In this document: positions 1 to 7,329 of the stretch, piece after piece
How positions within the stretch are numbered: the first letter of the stretch is position 1
Layout: every line of letters starts with the position of its first letter
Origin: Gemmatimonadota bacterium
Lineage (GTDB): Bacteria; Gemmatimonadota; Gemmatimonadetes; Longimicrobiales; Gaopeijiaceae
Assembly: GCA_029863645.1 (NCBI GenBank)
Contig: JAOTVA010000008.1
Coordinates: 1-64,000, forward strand
Reading direction: 5' to 3'
DNA length: 64,000 nucleotides
The notes under the pieces: model-generated
The model's database searches: none
Told to the model about the DNA's origin: nothing
What the model saw: only the letters and a program-made list of their open reading frames with translations
Translations under genes and position numbers: made by a program

Positions 1-1
1 C

Positions 2-706
2 AACCTCGTCGAGTTGTTCTTCGAGGGCTCTGTTCCCGAGGCCGGTGCCTATCAGTTGGCGCCCACCGATTTGAAGGCCGAGAGGAGCTTCAACGTGGAC
101 CTCGGCTTCCGGTATCTGACGCCGGAGCTCTTCTTCGAGGCTTTCGTTTTCAGGAACAAGGTCTACGACGGCATCCGTGGGCGGGCCGTCACGGATGCGG
201 CTGGAGACACCGTGCTTACCGCCGGTGACCCCACGTTTCAGGACGTCAACGTCGACGAGATCCTCCTACGAGGCATCGAGCTCAACGCGGACTACCGATT
301 CGATTCCGGCTTCGGGGTCGGCAGCTCGTTCACGTATCTCGACGCCGAGGACGCCATCGATCCGGACAACCCCGTGGGTGAGAGCTACTCGAGCAAGCTG
401 ACGGGGCGGGTAGGCTACCGGGACCCATCAGGCCGGTTCTGGAGCAACTTCGAGGCTCGGCACAACGGTGAGCAGAAGGACGTCGCGCTGGGATCTGGCA
501 ACCCGCTCGGCGACAAGCTACCGGCCTTTACAGTTCTCGGCCTGAGGGCCGGTGTTAGGCTCCCGGAAGTCGGCGGCGTACGGCAAGGCCTGACGATCGC
601 TCTGAACAACCTGACGAACGAGTTGTATGCGGAGTCCTCGAACGCTTCATTCTTCCGGCCCGAGCCGAAGCGAAGCGTGACCGTGAGCCTCGACGTGACG
701 TTCTAA
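2..706 (+). CDS. TonB-dependent receptor, C-terminal part (5' truncated by window)
   Basis: The frame is open from the first bases of the window, so the ATG at 14 is probably internal and the gene begins upstream. What remains is about 230 residues of outer-membrane beta-barrel: alternating aromatic/polar strands, a segment typical of TonB receptor barrels (LRGIELNADYRFDSGF), and a late strand containing NNLTNELYAESSNASFF. The protein ends in Phe (VSLDVTF), the usual Omp85 recognition end of outer-membrane barrels. The plug and TonB box lie outside the window, so the substrate cannot be guessed. A membrane protein gene follows 13 bases later and may share its transcript. Confidence 0.85.
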   Translation, partial: NLVELFFEGSVPEAGAYQLAPTDLKAERSFNVDLGFRYLTPELFFEAFVFRNKVYDGIRGRAVTDAAGDTVLTAGDPTFQDVNVDEILLRGIELNADYRFDSGFGVGSSFTYLDAEDAIDPDNPVGESYSSKLTGRVGYRDPSGRFWSNFEARHNGEQKDVALGSGNPLGDKLPAFTVLGLRAGVRLPEVGGVRQGLTIALNNLTNELYAESSNASFFRPEPKRSVTVSLDVTF

Positions 707-719
707 CCGAAGCGCTAAG

Positions 720-1439
720 ATGCCGACGCTGGTCCACTACATCCCGATCGCCACGACCGTACTCGCGATCTTCTTCGCACCCGTCGTGTTCCGGCGGTGG
801 CAGGAGCGGAAGCCCGCTCCCCATCTGTTCTGGTGGGCGTTGGGCATCGCGGCGTACGGTGTCGGCACCTTCACGGAGGGATTCACGACGCTCTTCGGTT
901 GGAACGAGTGGGTCTTCCGCAGTTGGTACATCTCCGGCGCGCTGCTCGGCGGTGCGCCGCTCGCGCAAGGCACGGTCTTCCTGATGTTTTCACGAAAGAC
1001 GGCGACGATCATGGCGGTCGCCGTGGGGCTGACTATTGTCGCGGGCGCGACCGTGGTGATGATGGCGCCGATCGACTACGCGCTCGTGGAGTCCCACAGG
1101 CTGACCGGCGCGGTGATGGAGTGGCGTCAAGCGCGCCTCTTCAGCCCCTTTATCAACACGTACGCGGCGATCTTCCTGATCGGTGGCGCCGTGTTGTCGG
1201 CGTGGCGCTACCGCAAGGATTCGGCTGCTCGCCATCGGTTCATCGGGAACTGCTTCATCGCGGTCGGCGCGCTCCTACCCGGGATTGGCGGCATGGCGAC
1301 CCGGATGGGTCACACCGAGGTGCTCTACGTGATGGAGTTCCTCGGCATCATCCTGATCTGGATCGGCTACCGCTACAACGTCATGCCTGGCGCACGCGGT
1401 GCGCCGGCAGCTTCGCAGGCGGTCGCCGCAGCCGGCTGA
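720..1439 (+). CDS. Seven-helix integral membrane protein, unknown function
   Basis: A 239-residue protein made almost entirely of hydrophobic helices; I count about seven, starting with YIPIATTVLAIFFAPVVF and ending at FLGIILIWIGYRYNV, followed by a short Ala-rich tail. No catalytic motif, metal-binding cluster or known transporter signature is visible. It starts 13 bases after the stop of the TonB receptor on the same strand, so co-transcription is likely, but this does not give a function. I do not recognise the family. The ATG has no clear Shine-Dalgarno sequence, which would fit translational coupling to the receptor gene. Confidence 0.7.
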   Translation: MPTLVHYIPIATTVLAIFFAPVVFRRWQERKPAPHLFWWALGIAAYGVGTFTEGFTTLFGWNEWVFRSWYISGALLGGAPLAQGTVFLMFSRKTATIMAVAVGLTIVAGATVVMMAPIDYALVESHRLTGAVMEWRQARLFSPFINTYAAIFLIGGAVLSAWRYRKDSAARHRFIGNCFIAVGALLPGIGGMATRMGHTEVLYVMEFLGIILIWIGYRYNVMPGARGAPAASQAVAAAG

Positions 1440-1455
1440 GCGGTTGCGGCGGGGC

Positions 1456-1614
1456 TCAGCCCTTCTTGCCGAGCTTCAGCCACTTCAGGGGATCGGGCCC
1501 CCCCAGCTTGTCCCAGGCCGGCGTCGGCTCGGGGTCGGGCGGACGCTTCGGCGGCTTCGGGTCGCATGGCCCCTTGGGGACCTTGAACTTCGACTTCTTG
1601 ATCTTCTTCGGCAT
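1456..1614 (-). CDS. Small Lys/Pro-rich basic protein (52 aa), not in ORF track
   Basis: Minus-strand reading of 1614-1456 gives a 52-residue ORF starting MPKKIKKSKFKVPKG and ending LKWLKLGKKG. It is preceded by a near-perfect ribosome-binding site (AAAGGAGG, 8 bases before the ATG), which is why I call it despite its size. The protein is about one fifth lysine and one fifth proline with no hydrophobic segment, so it should be cytosolic and may bind nucleic acid or ribosomes. It lies convergent to the upstream membrane protein gene. I do not recognise a family. Confidence 0.6.
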   Translation of the reverse strand: MPKKIKKSKFKVPKGPCDPKPPKRPPDPEPTPAWDKLGGPDPLKWLKLGKKG

Positions 1615-1723
1615 GTGCGCGCCTCCTTTCCCGTAAGCCTACGCCGGGGAGGCCCAGAAGGGTTCAGAGCTCGCCGCCGCAATAACTCTTGATGACGCCC
1701 ACCGAACCGGTGAAGACTCCCAT

Positions 1724-2581
1724 ATGTTTGCCGTAGCCCCACCCGAGCCTTCCCGGCGTGCGGGGGTCGCATGGACCGCTGGCCTGCTCGGGATCGTCGG
1801 TATTGGTGTCCTCGACTACCTCACCGGCGTCGAGCTACGGGTGTTTCCGCTGTACTACGCCCCGCTGGCCGTCCTCGCGTGGCGATCCGGCCGCCACGGT
1901 GCCCTGGTTGCCACCGTCGGTTGCACCGCGAGCTGGGTGGCGTCCAACGTCTGGGCGGGCCTCGCATACTCGCTGACACTCGTCTGGGTCATCAACACGG
2001 TGATGCAGCTGGTGTCGTTCCTCGTCGTCGGACTCCTCATTGCGGCCGTACGGGACGCACTGCTCCGGGAGCAGGGGCGCAGCCGCACCGACCCCCTCAC
2101 CGCCATGCTCAACCGGGCCGGTTTCTACGAGGAAGCCGCGCGGCTCGTCGCTCTGTGCCGGCGCACTGGACGACCCGTGACCGTGGCCTACATCGACCTC
2201 GACAACTTCAAGGCGGTCAACGACAGCCTCGGCCATGAAGCCGGGGACGATGTGCTTCGCACCGTGGCGGGCTTGCTGCGCGTCGCGATACGTCCGAGCG
2301 ACGTGGCAGCGCGACTCGGTGGCGATGAGTTCGTCGTGTTGTTTCCCGAGATCGGCCCGTCGGAGGCTGCGGCGACGTTGGAGCGCATTCGCGCGTCGTT
2401 GGCCGCCGCACTGGATCGTGGGCCGCTTTCGGTTACGGGGAGCATAGGCGCAGTGACGTTTGTCACCGTTCCCGCCCGCGTCGAAGACATCGTCAGCCTC
2501 GGCGACTCACGCATGTACCTCGCCAAGGCCGGGGGACGAAATCGCGTGAGCCTACACGTCGTGGGGGAGACAGGCGCCTAA
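1724..2581 (+). CDS. Membrane-anchored GGDEF diguanylate cyclase
   Basis: This makes the second messenger cyclic di-GMP from two GTP. The N-terminal half (about residues 15-110) has four to five hydrophobic helices forming a small membrane sensor module. The C-terminal half is a complete GGDEF domain starting at RTDPLTAMLNRAGF, with the substrate-binding YIDLDNFKAVND stretch and an intact active-site motif RLGGDEFVVLFPE. I see no RxxD inhibitory site immediately before the motif, so strong product inhibition is not obvious. It is a single gene, tail to tail with recX with a 4-base overlap of the two 3' ends. Confidence 0.88.
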   Translation: MFAVAPPEPSRRAGVAWTAGLLGIVGIGVLDYLTGVELRVFPLYYAPLAVLAWRSGRHGALVATVGCTASWVASNVWAGLAYSLTLVWVINTVMQLVSFLVVGLLIAAVRDALLREQGRSRTDPLTAMLNRAGFYEEAARLVALCRRTGRPVTVAYIDLDNFKAVNDSLGHEAGDDVLRTVAGLLRVAIRPSDVAARLGGDEFVVLFPEIGPSEAAATLERIRASLAAALDRGPLSVTGSIGAVTFVTVPARVEDIVSLGDSRMYLAKAGGRNRVSLHVVGETGA

Positions 2582-3270
2582 TCGGCCGCCGTGGCGATCT
2601 CGGCGGCGCGCTCCATCGCCCGGCCGATCGCCTCCCCCCGGAAGCCTCGGCGGGCTAGATACCCGTGGAGTCTCCGCTTCGCCTGTTCCCGCTCGGGAGA
2701 GTGAGCGCCCGCCAGAGCCGCGGCCGCACCAGGTCCCTGCCGGCGGAGCCATCCCTCTGCAGCCTCGCGAGCCAGGTCCACGTCGCTCGCTCCGGCCTCG
2801 TCGAACACACGGTCGATCGTCTTGAGTGCCGTGTCCGGGTCCAGTCCCTTCTGACGGAGTTCGGAGGCCAGCCTTGCTTTGCCGCGCGGGCGGAGGAGCA
2901 GTCGGTCCCGCACGAACGCGGCCGCGACCGCGGCATCGTCCAGCAGACCATTTTGCTCGAGCCGGTCGAGACAGCTGTCGATGCGTTCCGCCACGAAGCC
3001 CTTCTGACGCAACTTCGTCTTCAGCTCCCGCCGCGTCCGTGCGCGATACGACAGCAGGGTGAGCGCAGCTTCGCGCACACGGATATCGGCGTCGACCTCG
3101 AGGAGCTCCAGGCGTGCGTCGTGGGGTAGGGGATCGCCCACGCCGAGGCGGCTGACTTCGAGGGCCTCGAGCGTGACCTCGAACGGCTCATCCCCGTCGA
3201 TGTGGATGACAACGCGTAGTCCGCGCGGGCGAAGGGGCTCGATACGGGTGATGAGGGGGGGAGGGGCCAC
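2578..3270 (-). CDS. recX: RecX family regulatory protein
   Basis: RecX binds RecA filaments and limits recombinase and SOS activity. The 230-residue protein has a family-typical all-helical RecX body from about residue 65: ALTLLSYRARTRRELKTKLRQKGF, then a second repeat with LLDDAAVAAAFVRDRL and GKARLASELRQKGL, and a third C-terminal repeat. The N-terminal 60 residues are a beta-rich extension (LRVVIHIDGDEPFEV) seen in many RecX proteins. The start is GTG. recA is not in the window. The toxin gene upstream ends 6 bases before this start, so read-through from the toxin-antitoxin promoter is possible. Confidence 0.88.
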   Translation of the reverse strand: MAPPPLITRIEPLRPRGLRVVIHIDGDEPFEVTLEALEVSRLGVGDPLPHDARLELLEVDADIRVREAALTLLSYRARTRRELKTKLRQKGFVAERIDSCLDRLEQNGLLDDAAVAAAFVRDRLLLRPRGKARLASELRQKGLDPDTALKTIDRVFDEAGASDVDLAREAAEGWLRRQGPGAAAALAGAHSPEREQAKRRLHGYLARRGFRGEAIGRAMERAAEIATAAD

Positions 3271-3276
3271 CGTTGC

Positions 3277-3633
3277 TCAGTCGGTCGAGGGTGCCATGTC
3301 GAGCACTTCAATGACTGCCTGACCCACTCGCTGCATCGCCTCGGCCGACAGCCTGGTCAGGGGACCTCTCACCAGATGCCGATTGTCGATCGCGCGCAGC
3401 TGGTCGATGAGGAGGTCAGAGGCTTCGTTGAGGTTGCCCTGGGCCGGTACTCGGATACGCAGCGGCTCGGCCCGGTCGGCCAGCTTCGCCGTCAGCGGAA
3501 TGACCAGCGTGGATGGGTGCCCGGCTTCGATCAGGGCCTGCGCCTGCACCAGCAGCACGGGTCGGGTCTTTCCTGGGGTACGACCCCTCCTCGGCCCCAG
3601 GTGTGCTACCCAGATTTCCCCTCGCTCAGGCAT
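3277..3633 (-). CDS. MazF/PemK-type mRNA interferase toxin
   Basis: A 118-residue protein with the PemK/MazF layout: RGEIWVAHLGPRRGRTPGKTRPVLLVQ at the N-terminus (the family's GDIxxV and GxExxxxRPxLVLS region), a central STLVIPLTAKL strand, and a C-terminal helix AMQRVGQAVIEVLD. MazF toxins cut single-stranded RNA at short sequence motifs. The gene overlaps the upstream antitoxin gene by 8 bases in the usual antitoxin-first order, which supports the assignment. The Arg of KTRP and the Thr in the PLT strand occupy positions expected for the catalytic pair. Confidence 0.88.
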   Translation of the reverse strand: MPERGEIWVAHLGPRRGRTPGKTRPVLLVQAQALIEAGHPSTLVIPLTAKLADRAEPLRIRVPAQGNLNEASDLLIDQLRAIDNRHLVRGPLTRLSAEAMQRVGQAVIEVLDMAPSTD

Positions 3634-3877
3634 CGGGATCGGCGTCGACCGTGCTGAACTCCTTCAGTACCGCCATGCTTTCGGCCCGCACTCGGGAGGA
3701 GGCTTGGGCGAGACGCGTAGCGCGCAGCTCGGCCTCGTTGCGGCTGTTCAAGTCGGCGATCGCACGGCGTATGTACTCGGCCCGCGTGACTCCCAGCGCG
3801 TCGGCGCATTCACCGGTTCGGCTCAACAGGTCGTCCGGGATGTGCAATGAAATAGCTCGCATGAAATCAGAATGCAT
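3626..3877 (-). CDS. Ribbon-helix-helix antitoxin of the MazF-type pair
   Basis: An 83-residue protein whose N-terminus (MRAISLHIPDDLLSRTGECADALGVTRAEYIRRAIAD) is a ribbon-helix-helix DNA-binding fold; the charged C-terminal tail probably wraps the toxin. It is expected to neutralise the downstream toxin and repress its own promoter. Two starts are possible: ATG at 3877 (MHSDF...) or ATG at 3862 (MRAIS...). The second fits the fold better, but neither has a clear Shine-Dalgarno. An AT-rich promoter/operator sits immediately upstream. Confidence 0.8.
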   Translation of the reverse strand: MHSDFMRAISLHIPDDLLSRTGECADALGVTRAEYIRRAIADLNSRNEAELRATRLAQASSRVRAESMAVLKEFSTVDADPDA

Positions 3878-3900
3878 ATCTGTATTATATATGTCAAGTA
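3869..3900 (-). promoter_or_regulatory. Promoter/operator of the toxin-antitoxin pair
   Basis: On the minus strand, TTGACA (3897-3892) is followed at once by an AT-rich tract containing TATAAT (3889-3884), strikingly unlike the surrounding GC-rich DNA. The tract carries an inverted repeat, CATAT-N9-ATATG, suited to a dimeric ribbon-helix-helix repressor. If TATAAT is the -10, transcription would begin almost at the upstream ATG and give a leaderless message. Confidence 0.5.
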
Positions 3901-3981
3901 ACTATCGGCACGATGTATGCCGTGGGAGCTGCCTGTGCGTTCTCGACCCATGATCGGCTGTAGCGCGGGACGGCAGAATGG

Positions 3982-4260
3982 CTAGGAGCCCAACTGAGCG
4001 TACCACGAGCCGTCCGATTGGTCGTGATAGAGCGTGATCACGCGGCCGTCGTCGAGAATGACGGTCCTGTACTCCCTGGAGATCGACTCGCGCCACCATT
4101 CGTCATCGATGCGCCAGCGCTCGCGCACGACCTCGACCCGCCGTGCCGTCTTTCCCGGGAGGCGCACGTATGTCGGCTCTCCGTGCTCGTCAGTGCGCAC
4201 GGTAACGGCCTTGGGTTGACCGAGCGGCCGGAGACGAGGCCGGTGGCTTTGATCGCTCAC
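3982..4260 (-). CDS. DUF6504-type small protein coupled to ImuB
   Basis: The track shows 108 residues, but I place the start at GTG 4260, which overlaps the imuB stop (GTGA), giving 92 residues beginning VSDQSHRPRLRPLG. The C-terminal half (WRIDDEWWRESISREYRTVILDDGRVITLYHDQ followed by SWY) resembles the small DUF6504 proteins found beside Y-family polymerase-like ImuB genes, mainly in actinobacteria. Its role is unknown. Stop-start coupling suggests it is made in step with ImuB and may act with it in damage-induced mutagenesis; that is inference. Confidence 0.6.
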   Translation of the reverse strand: MSDQSHRPRLRPLGQPKAVTVRTDEHGEPTYVRLPGKTARRVEVVRERWRIDDEWWRESISREYRTVILDDGRVITLYHDQSDGSWYAQLGS

Positions 4261-5522
4261 GGATCGAAACTCAGGAGTGCATGGCGGCGCTCGGGGATCC
4301 TGGACCAAGGGTCGATTTCGACCACCCTGTAGAGCGGCGAATGCCCCAAGCGGAGTTTGAGCTCCTTCACGGCATCACGCAGCGAGGGGGGGATCTCGCC
4401 TTGGACGAGCTCGCGGCCCGATGCGGCTCGGCCGCTACAGTCCTTGCGGTCGAAGAGGCCTGTCTGCGCATCAGGTGGACCGAAATGGGTGAGCTCGAGC
4501 AGGAGGGTTTCCACGGCTTTCGGCGGTGGAGCGATCGCCATCTTTGCACGGAGGGGCGCTGCGATGCGCTCGCGCTGAGACGTGGGCTCACGAAGCACCG
4601 TCTCGACGAACCAGGACCCGCCTCCCTCCAGGTGTGCGCCCATACGTACGCCCGTCACGCTGCGCCCACGGCGTGCGGGGCGAGAGAGGGCTCGCTCGAC
4701 CAGCCGGTCCAGGGCTCCATGGAGCGTCTCGATGAGTCCCACCGGGTTCGAAAATTCTAGGGACGCACGAATCGGCCGGGGACGGTGCCAGGGGCGCACG
4801 GGGTCGACGCGGCGGCCGAGTGACCACGCGAGCGCACTTCGGCCCTCCTTTCCGAACTGTGCGACGAGCGAGGGCTCAGGAAAGCCGCGGAGTTCTCCGA
4901 GCGTTTGGATGCCGAGGCGCTCCAAGCGTTGGACGACAAGATGGTCGACCGGGAGCACGCTCACCGGGCAGTGGCCGAGGAACGCGACGAGCTTTTCTTC
5001 GGCGACGATGATGGGTTCGCCCACGCGGGCTGCCGTCGCCGCGACCCAGGCGCCGAACTTCCCAGGGGCCATACCGGCTCGGGTCGCTGCGACGAGAGGA
5101 GGAGGGAAGATCTTGAACAGTGACCGCAACGCTCGGTCCACCTGTTGCGGAGGGGAACCGAAGAGCCGGCCCAGACCATCCATCCCCAGAAAGACACGCC
5201 CACGCCCCGCCGGCTCCAGGACGGGGGTGAGTTCGCCGAGGGCTTCGAGCATCGTGTCCACCGCCGCGTCGTAGTGCGCCGGATCGGGTTCGAGAAGCGT
5301 GAGCGACGTGCAGAGCGAGACGGCCTGGGAGACGAGCTGTCCCGGGCGCACGCCTGCTTCGTGCGCGCGCTCCGATACTTGCCAAATCGTGCGGCGCGTG
5401 CTTTCGCCCGGGGAGAGGAGGGCGACCGACGTGCTGTCGAGCTCAGGGGAACGGACGAGCTCCAGACGAAGCTCGAAGGTGGGGAGCCAGAGGCAGAGCG
5501 CCTGCCGGCTCCCCGTCGTCAT
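4257..5522 (-). CDS. imuB: ImuB-like Y-family polymerase homologue
   Basis: ImuB is a catalytically dead DinB-like protein that links the mutasome (ImuA, DnaE2) to the beta clamp during SOS mutagenesis. I take ATG 5522 (MTTGSRQALCLWLPTFELRLELV), which matches the family N-terminus; the track extends the frame 127 codons further without family-like sequence. Visible blocks are the palm (about residues 10-130, ending in VFLGMDGLGRLFG), thumb/helix-hairpin-helix (LERLGIQTLGELRGFP) and little finger (RASLEFSNPVGLIETL). In the palm, acidic metal ligands of active polymerases appear absent, as in the family. No imuA, dnaE2 or lexA is adjacent. A 30-codon ORF (5608-5519) overlaps the ATG as ATGA. 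Confidence 0.85.
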   Translation of the reverse strand: MTTGSRQALCLWLPTFELRLELVRSPELDSTSVALLSPGESTRRTIWQVSERAHEAGVRPGQLVSQAVSLCTSLTLLEPDPAHYDAAVDTMLEALGELTPVLEPAGRGRVFLGMDGLGRLFGSPPQQVDRALRSLFKIFPPPLVAATRAGMAPGKFGAWVAATAARVGEPIIVAEEKLVAFLGHCPVSVLPVDHLVVQRLERLGIQTLGELRGFPEPSLVAQFGKEGRSALAWSLGRRVDPVRPWHRPRPIRASLEFSNPVGLIETLHGALDRLVERALSRPARRGRSVTGVRMGAHLEGGGSWFVETVLREPTSQRERIAAPLRAKMAIAPPPKAVETLLLELTHFGPPDAQTGLFDRKDCSGRAASGRELVQGEIPPSLRDAVKELKLRLGHSPLYRVVEIDPWSRIPERRHALLSFDP

Positions 5523-5620
5523 GCGGGGGGTGGCGGGGAGGAAGGCGGTGGACGATCCGGGCCCGGAGGCCCAATGGGGGGTGCGTGTGGAGCCGTCTTG
5601 AAGTGCTTCATGGCTTTGGG

Positions 5621-5645
5621 CCCACCCACGACCTTGGTGGGTGGG
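5621..5645. repeat. Perfect 8-bp hairpin upstream of imuB
   Basis: CCCACCCA and TGGGTGGG are exact inverted arms separated by 9 bases. There is no T-tract on either strand, so it is not an obvious intrinsic terminator. Confidence 0.6.
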
Positions 5646-5714
5646 AACACTTTGCGCGCTCGAGACGGCCTTGCCCATAGCCCATTGGGACGGGGTGAAT
5701 GTTGGAGACGAAGA

Positions 5715-5781
5715 GTCCCCGGCTTCCGAAAACACACCCCACATCCGTGTCCGCCCACCGTGGGTTTCGAAAACCGGGGAC
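5715..5781. repeat. 19-nt imperfect inverted repeat upstream of imuB
   Basis: 5715-5733 (GTCCCCGGCTTCCGAAAAC) pairs with 5763-5781 (GGTTTCGAAAACCGGGGAC): 16 of 19 positions are complementary, with a 29-nt centre. It lies in the 0.5 kb noncoding stretch between imuB and nirK. It could be a cruciform, the ends of a tiny degenerate element, or an RNA stem. No flanking target duplication is evident. Confidence 0.6.
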
Positions 5782-5785
5782 CACA

Positions 5786-5825
5786 CCGAATAAAAACCGA
5801 AATCGGATACCGAAGATAAGCCGAA
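5786..5825. repeat. Four phased CCGAA direct repeats
   Basis: CCGAA occurs at 5786, 5797, 5810 and 5821, spaced 11, 13 and 11 bases, within the most AT-rich part of the imuB upstream gap. Roughly helical-turn spacing of short direct repeats is the usual look of an operator for a regulator that binds one DNA face. They lie about 265 bases upstream of the imuB start. No known SOS box was recognised here. Confidence 0.5.
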
Positions 5826-5835
5826 TATCCAAGGC

Positions 5836-6045
5836 GTGCAAGCAGGGGAATTCGTCACTGTTCGAGGGCGCCACTTTGGCTCAGTTGAGCCATTGAACCA
5901 CATTGTCGGAGACCGAACAGGCCACTCTTACAAAGGGCGAGACCTGGGAAAGAAGGGCTCGAAACTTTCGGCGGATGCCGAATCGGCGGCCGCGAATCTG
6001 GTCGAGAGCCTGGCCAGCCTGGGCGATGTCTCGAGCAAGAGGTAG
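5836..6045 (+). pseudogene. Truncated TfoX-like N-terminal fragment
   Basis: The end of this frame reads as natural protein: GKKGSKLSADAESAAANLV, then ESLASLGDVSSKR, then a stop. TfoX/Sxy-like N-terminal domains typically have a helix ending in 'LG.V..KRMFGG'; here the reading stops exactly where MFGG would follow. No convincing start codon or ribosome-binding site precedes it. I therefore interpret it as the 5' stump of a TfoX-family gene broken near 6045, 13 bases before the end of nirK. The domain match is from memory of the family. Confidence 0.35.
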
Positions 6046-6057
6046 TGGACCGCCCGA

Positions 6058-7203
6058 TCAGTTCCCTGCGACGGGTCTCGCCCCGAAGGAGTTCGTCATC
6101 AATTCGTCGTTCCAGCCACCGGTGACGTGGATGAACGCCTTGGCATCGTAGAGGAAGGCCTTGATGAGGTTGTGGTTGAGGTATGCATAGGTGCCTTCCT
6201 GTCGGAATGTGTAGACGGCGGCCGCTGTCCCCCCCGCCACGACGTCCCATGTTTCCAGGCCCTCATCCGGCCGGTTGTTGAACTTCCCGTATGGCCAGAC
6301 CCAGTCACCGTGTCCACCGATCAAGTGCGGGTACGATGGGTTGTTCGCTTGCGAATGGAGCATGAGAACCGTCTCGCCCACCTCGGCCTCCAGGCGTGTA
6401 TCCGCAGTGAGCGCACCATAGGAGCCGTTGAAGGCAATGTGCGTAGGGGTAAGGCCACGCATGACCTGCAGCATATCCCCCATCTGAAGCACGAAGTTGC
6501 CGTATCGCTTGGACGTGCGGCCGTCCGGATTCATCGGCACGTAGTAGTCCTGCTCGCCGAAGTAGAAGGCTCGGTCGTAGCGCACCGGGTCCCCTGATCC
6601 GTCCCGCAAGCCTTCGCGAGGGAGCACGAGGATCGCTCCGTTGCCACCAGTTACGACGTGATAGGGCACCATCTCGCCGCCGGGAGCGCAGTGATACACG
6701 AAGAAGCCCGCTTTCACAGCTCGCCAGCGCAGGCCGACCTCCTGACCTGGAGCGACGAGGGTCAGTTCGCCACCCCCGAGTGCGCCCGTGGCCGCGTGGA
6801 AGTCCACGTTGTGCTGCAGCTGGTTCTGGGCCGCGCCGAAGCGGATCGTGTCCGTAGTGCCGTTGACCAGCGTGAGATCAACCCAGTCCCACTGGAACAC
6901 GACGGGCACCGGGCCAGGGACGTGATTGTTGAAGGCCATCTGCCAAACGAAGACGCCTGGAGCGATCTCGACCTCGCGCTCCACGATCTCCATGCGAATC
7001 CTCACGACGCGCGGGGGCCCGCTAGCCAGCTGCTCGTGTGACGGAAGGAAGGGCGGATCGACGAGCTGTTGGTCGACGACCTCGGCGTCTTCCATCGCGA
7101 AGTTCACAATGGCCTCGTCGGGTGGAATCGCCCAGTCGTCCGGGGAGTCGAGGCAGGCAGTTAAGGACGCAGAGAAGAGCAGGAGGGCCGCGGAATATCT
7201 CAT
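6058..7203 (-). CDS. nirK: Copper-containing nitrite reductase (NirK-type) lipoprotein, altered type-1 site
   Basis: NirK reduces nitrite to nitric oxide on a two-cupredoxin fold. I start at ATG 7203, giving a signal peptide with lipobox SLTAC and hence a membrane-anchored periplasmic protein. The copper and active-site motifs are easy to align: HNVDFH (type-1 His, catalytic Asp, type-2 His), YHC (type-2 His, type-1 Cys), PYH (type-1 His), GGHGD (catalytic His) and NHN (type-2 His). The expected axial type-1 Met (family SGMNGA) is Gly here (TGGNGA), and the preceding loop has one extra residue. No nor genes or NirK accessory genes are nearby. A related multicopper function cannot be excluded. 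Confidence 0.82.
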   Translation of the reverse strand: MRYSAALLLFSASLTACLDSPDDWAIPPDEAIVNFAMEDAEVVDQQLVDPPFLPSHEQLASGPPRVVRIRMEIVEREVEIAPGVFVWQMAFNNHVPGPVPVVFQWDWVDLTLVNGTTDTIRFGAAQNQLQHNVDFHAATGALGGGELTLVAPGQEVGLRWRAVKAGFFVYHCAPGGEMVPYHVVTGGNGAILVLPREGLRDGSGDPVRYDRAFYFGEQDYYVPMNPDGRTSKRYGNFVLQMGDMLQVMRGLTPTHIAFNGSYGALTADTRLEAEVGETVLMLHSQANNPSYPHLIGGHGDWVWPYGKFNNRPDEGLETWDVVAGGTAAAVYTFRQEGTYAYLNHNLIKAFLYDAKAFIHVTGGWNDELMTNSFGARPVAGN

Positions 7204-7329
7204 CTTCAACCTGGTTTCAAGGTCAGGCCCGACCGACGCCGGACGGGACATTCGAATCGGGTCGAAGCTACCGTTTCGGCCGGTGTGCCCCCGACGGGCG
7301 AACCCCGTCCTATCGTGTAGTCGAGGGCC

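Noticed and set aside
797-1636. 279-aa plus-strand ORF in another frame
   Set aside because: It overlaps the membrane protein gene, is Arg/His/Gly-rich as expected of a shifted GC-rich frame, and has no recognisable domain.
5519-5608. 30-codon minus ORF (MKHFKTAPHAPPIG...) whose stop overlaps the imuB ATG
   Set aside because: The ATGA overlap is tempting, but there is no ribosome-binding site and the Pro-rich content resembles random GC-rich sequence; it is not ImuA. Mentioned under imuB only.
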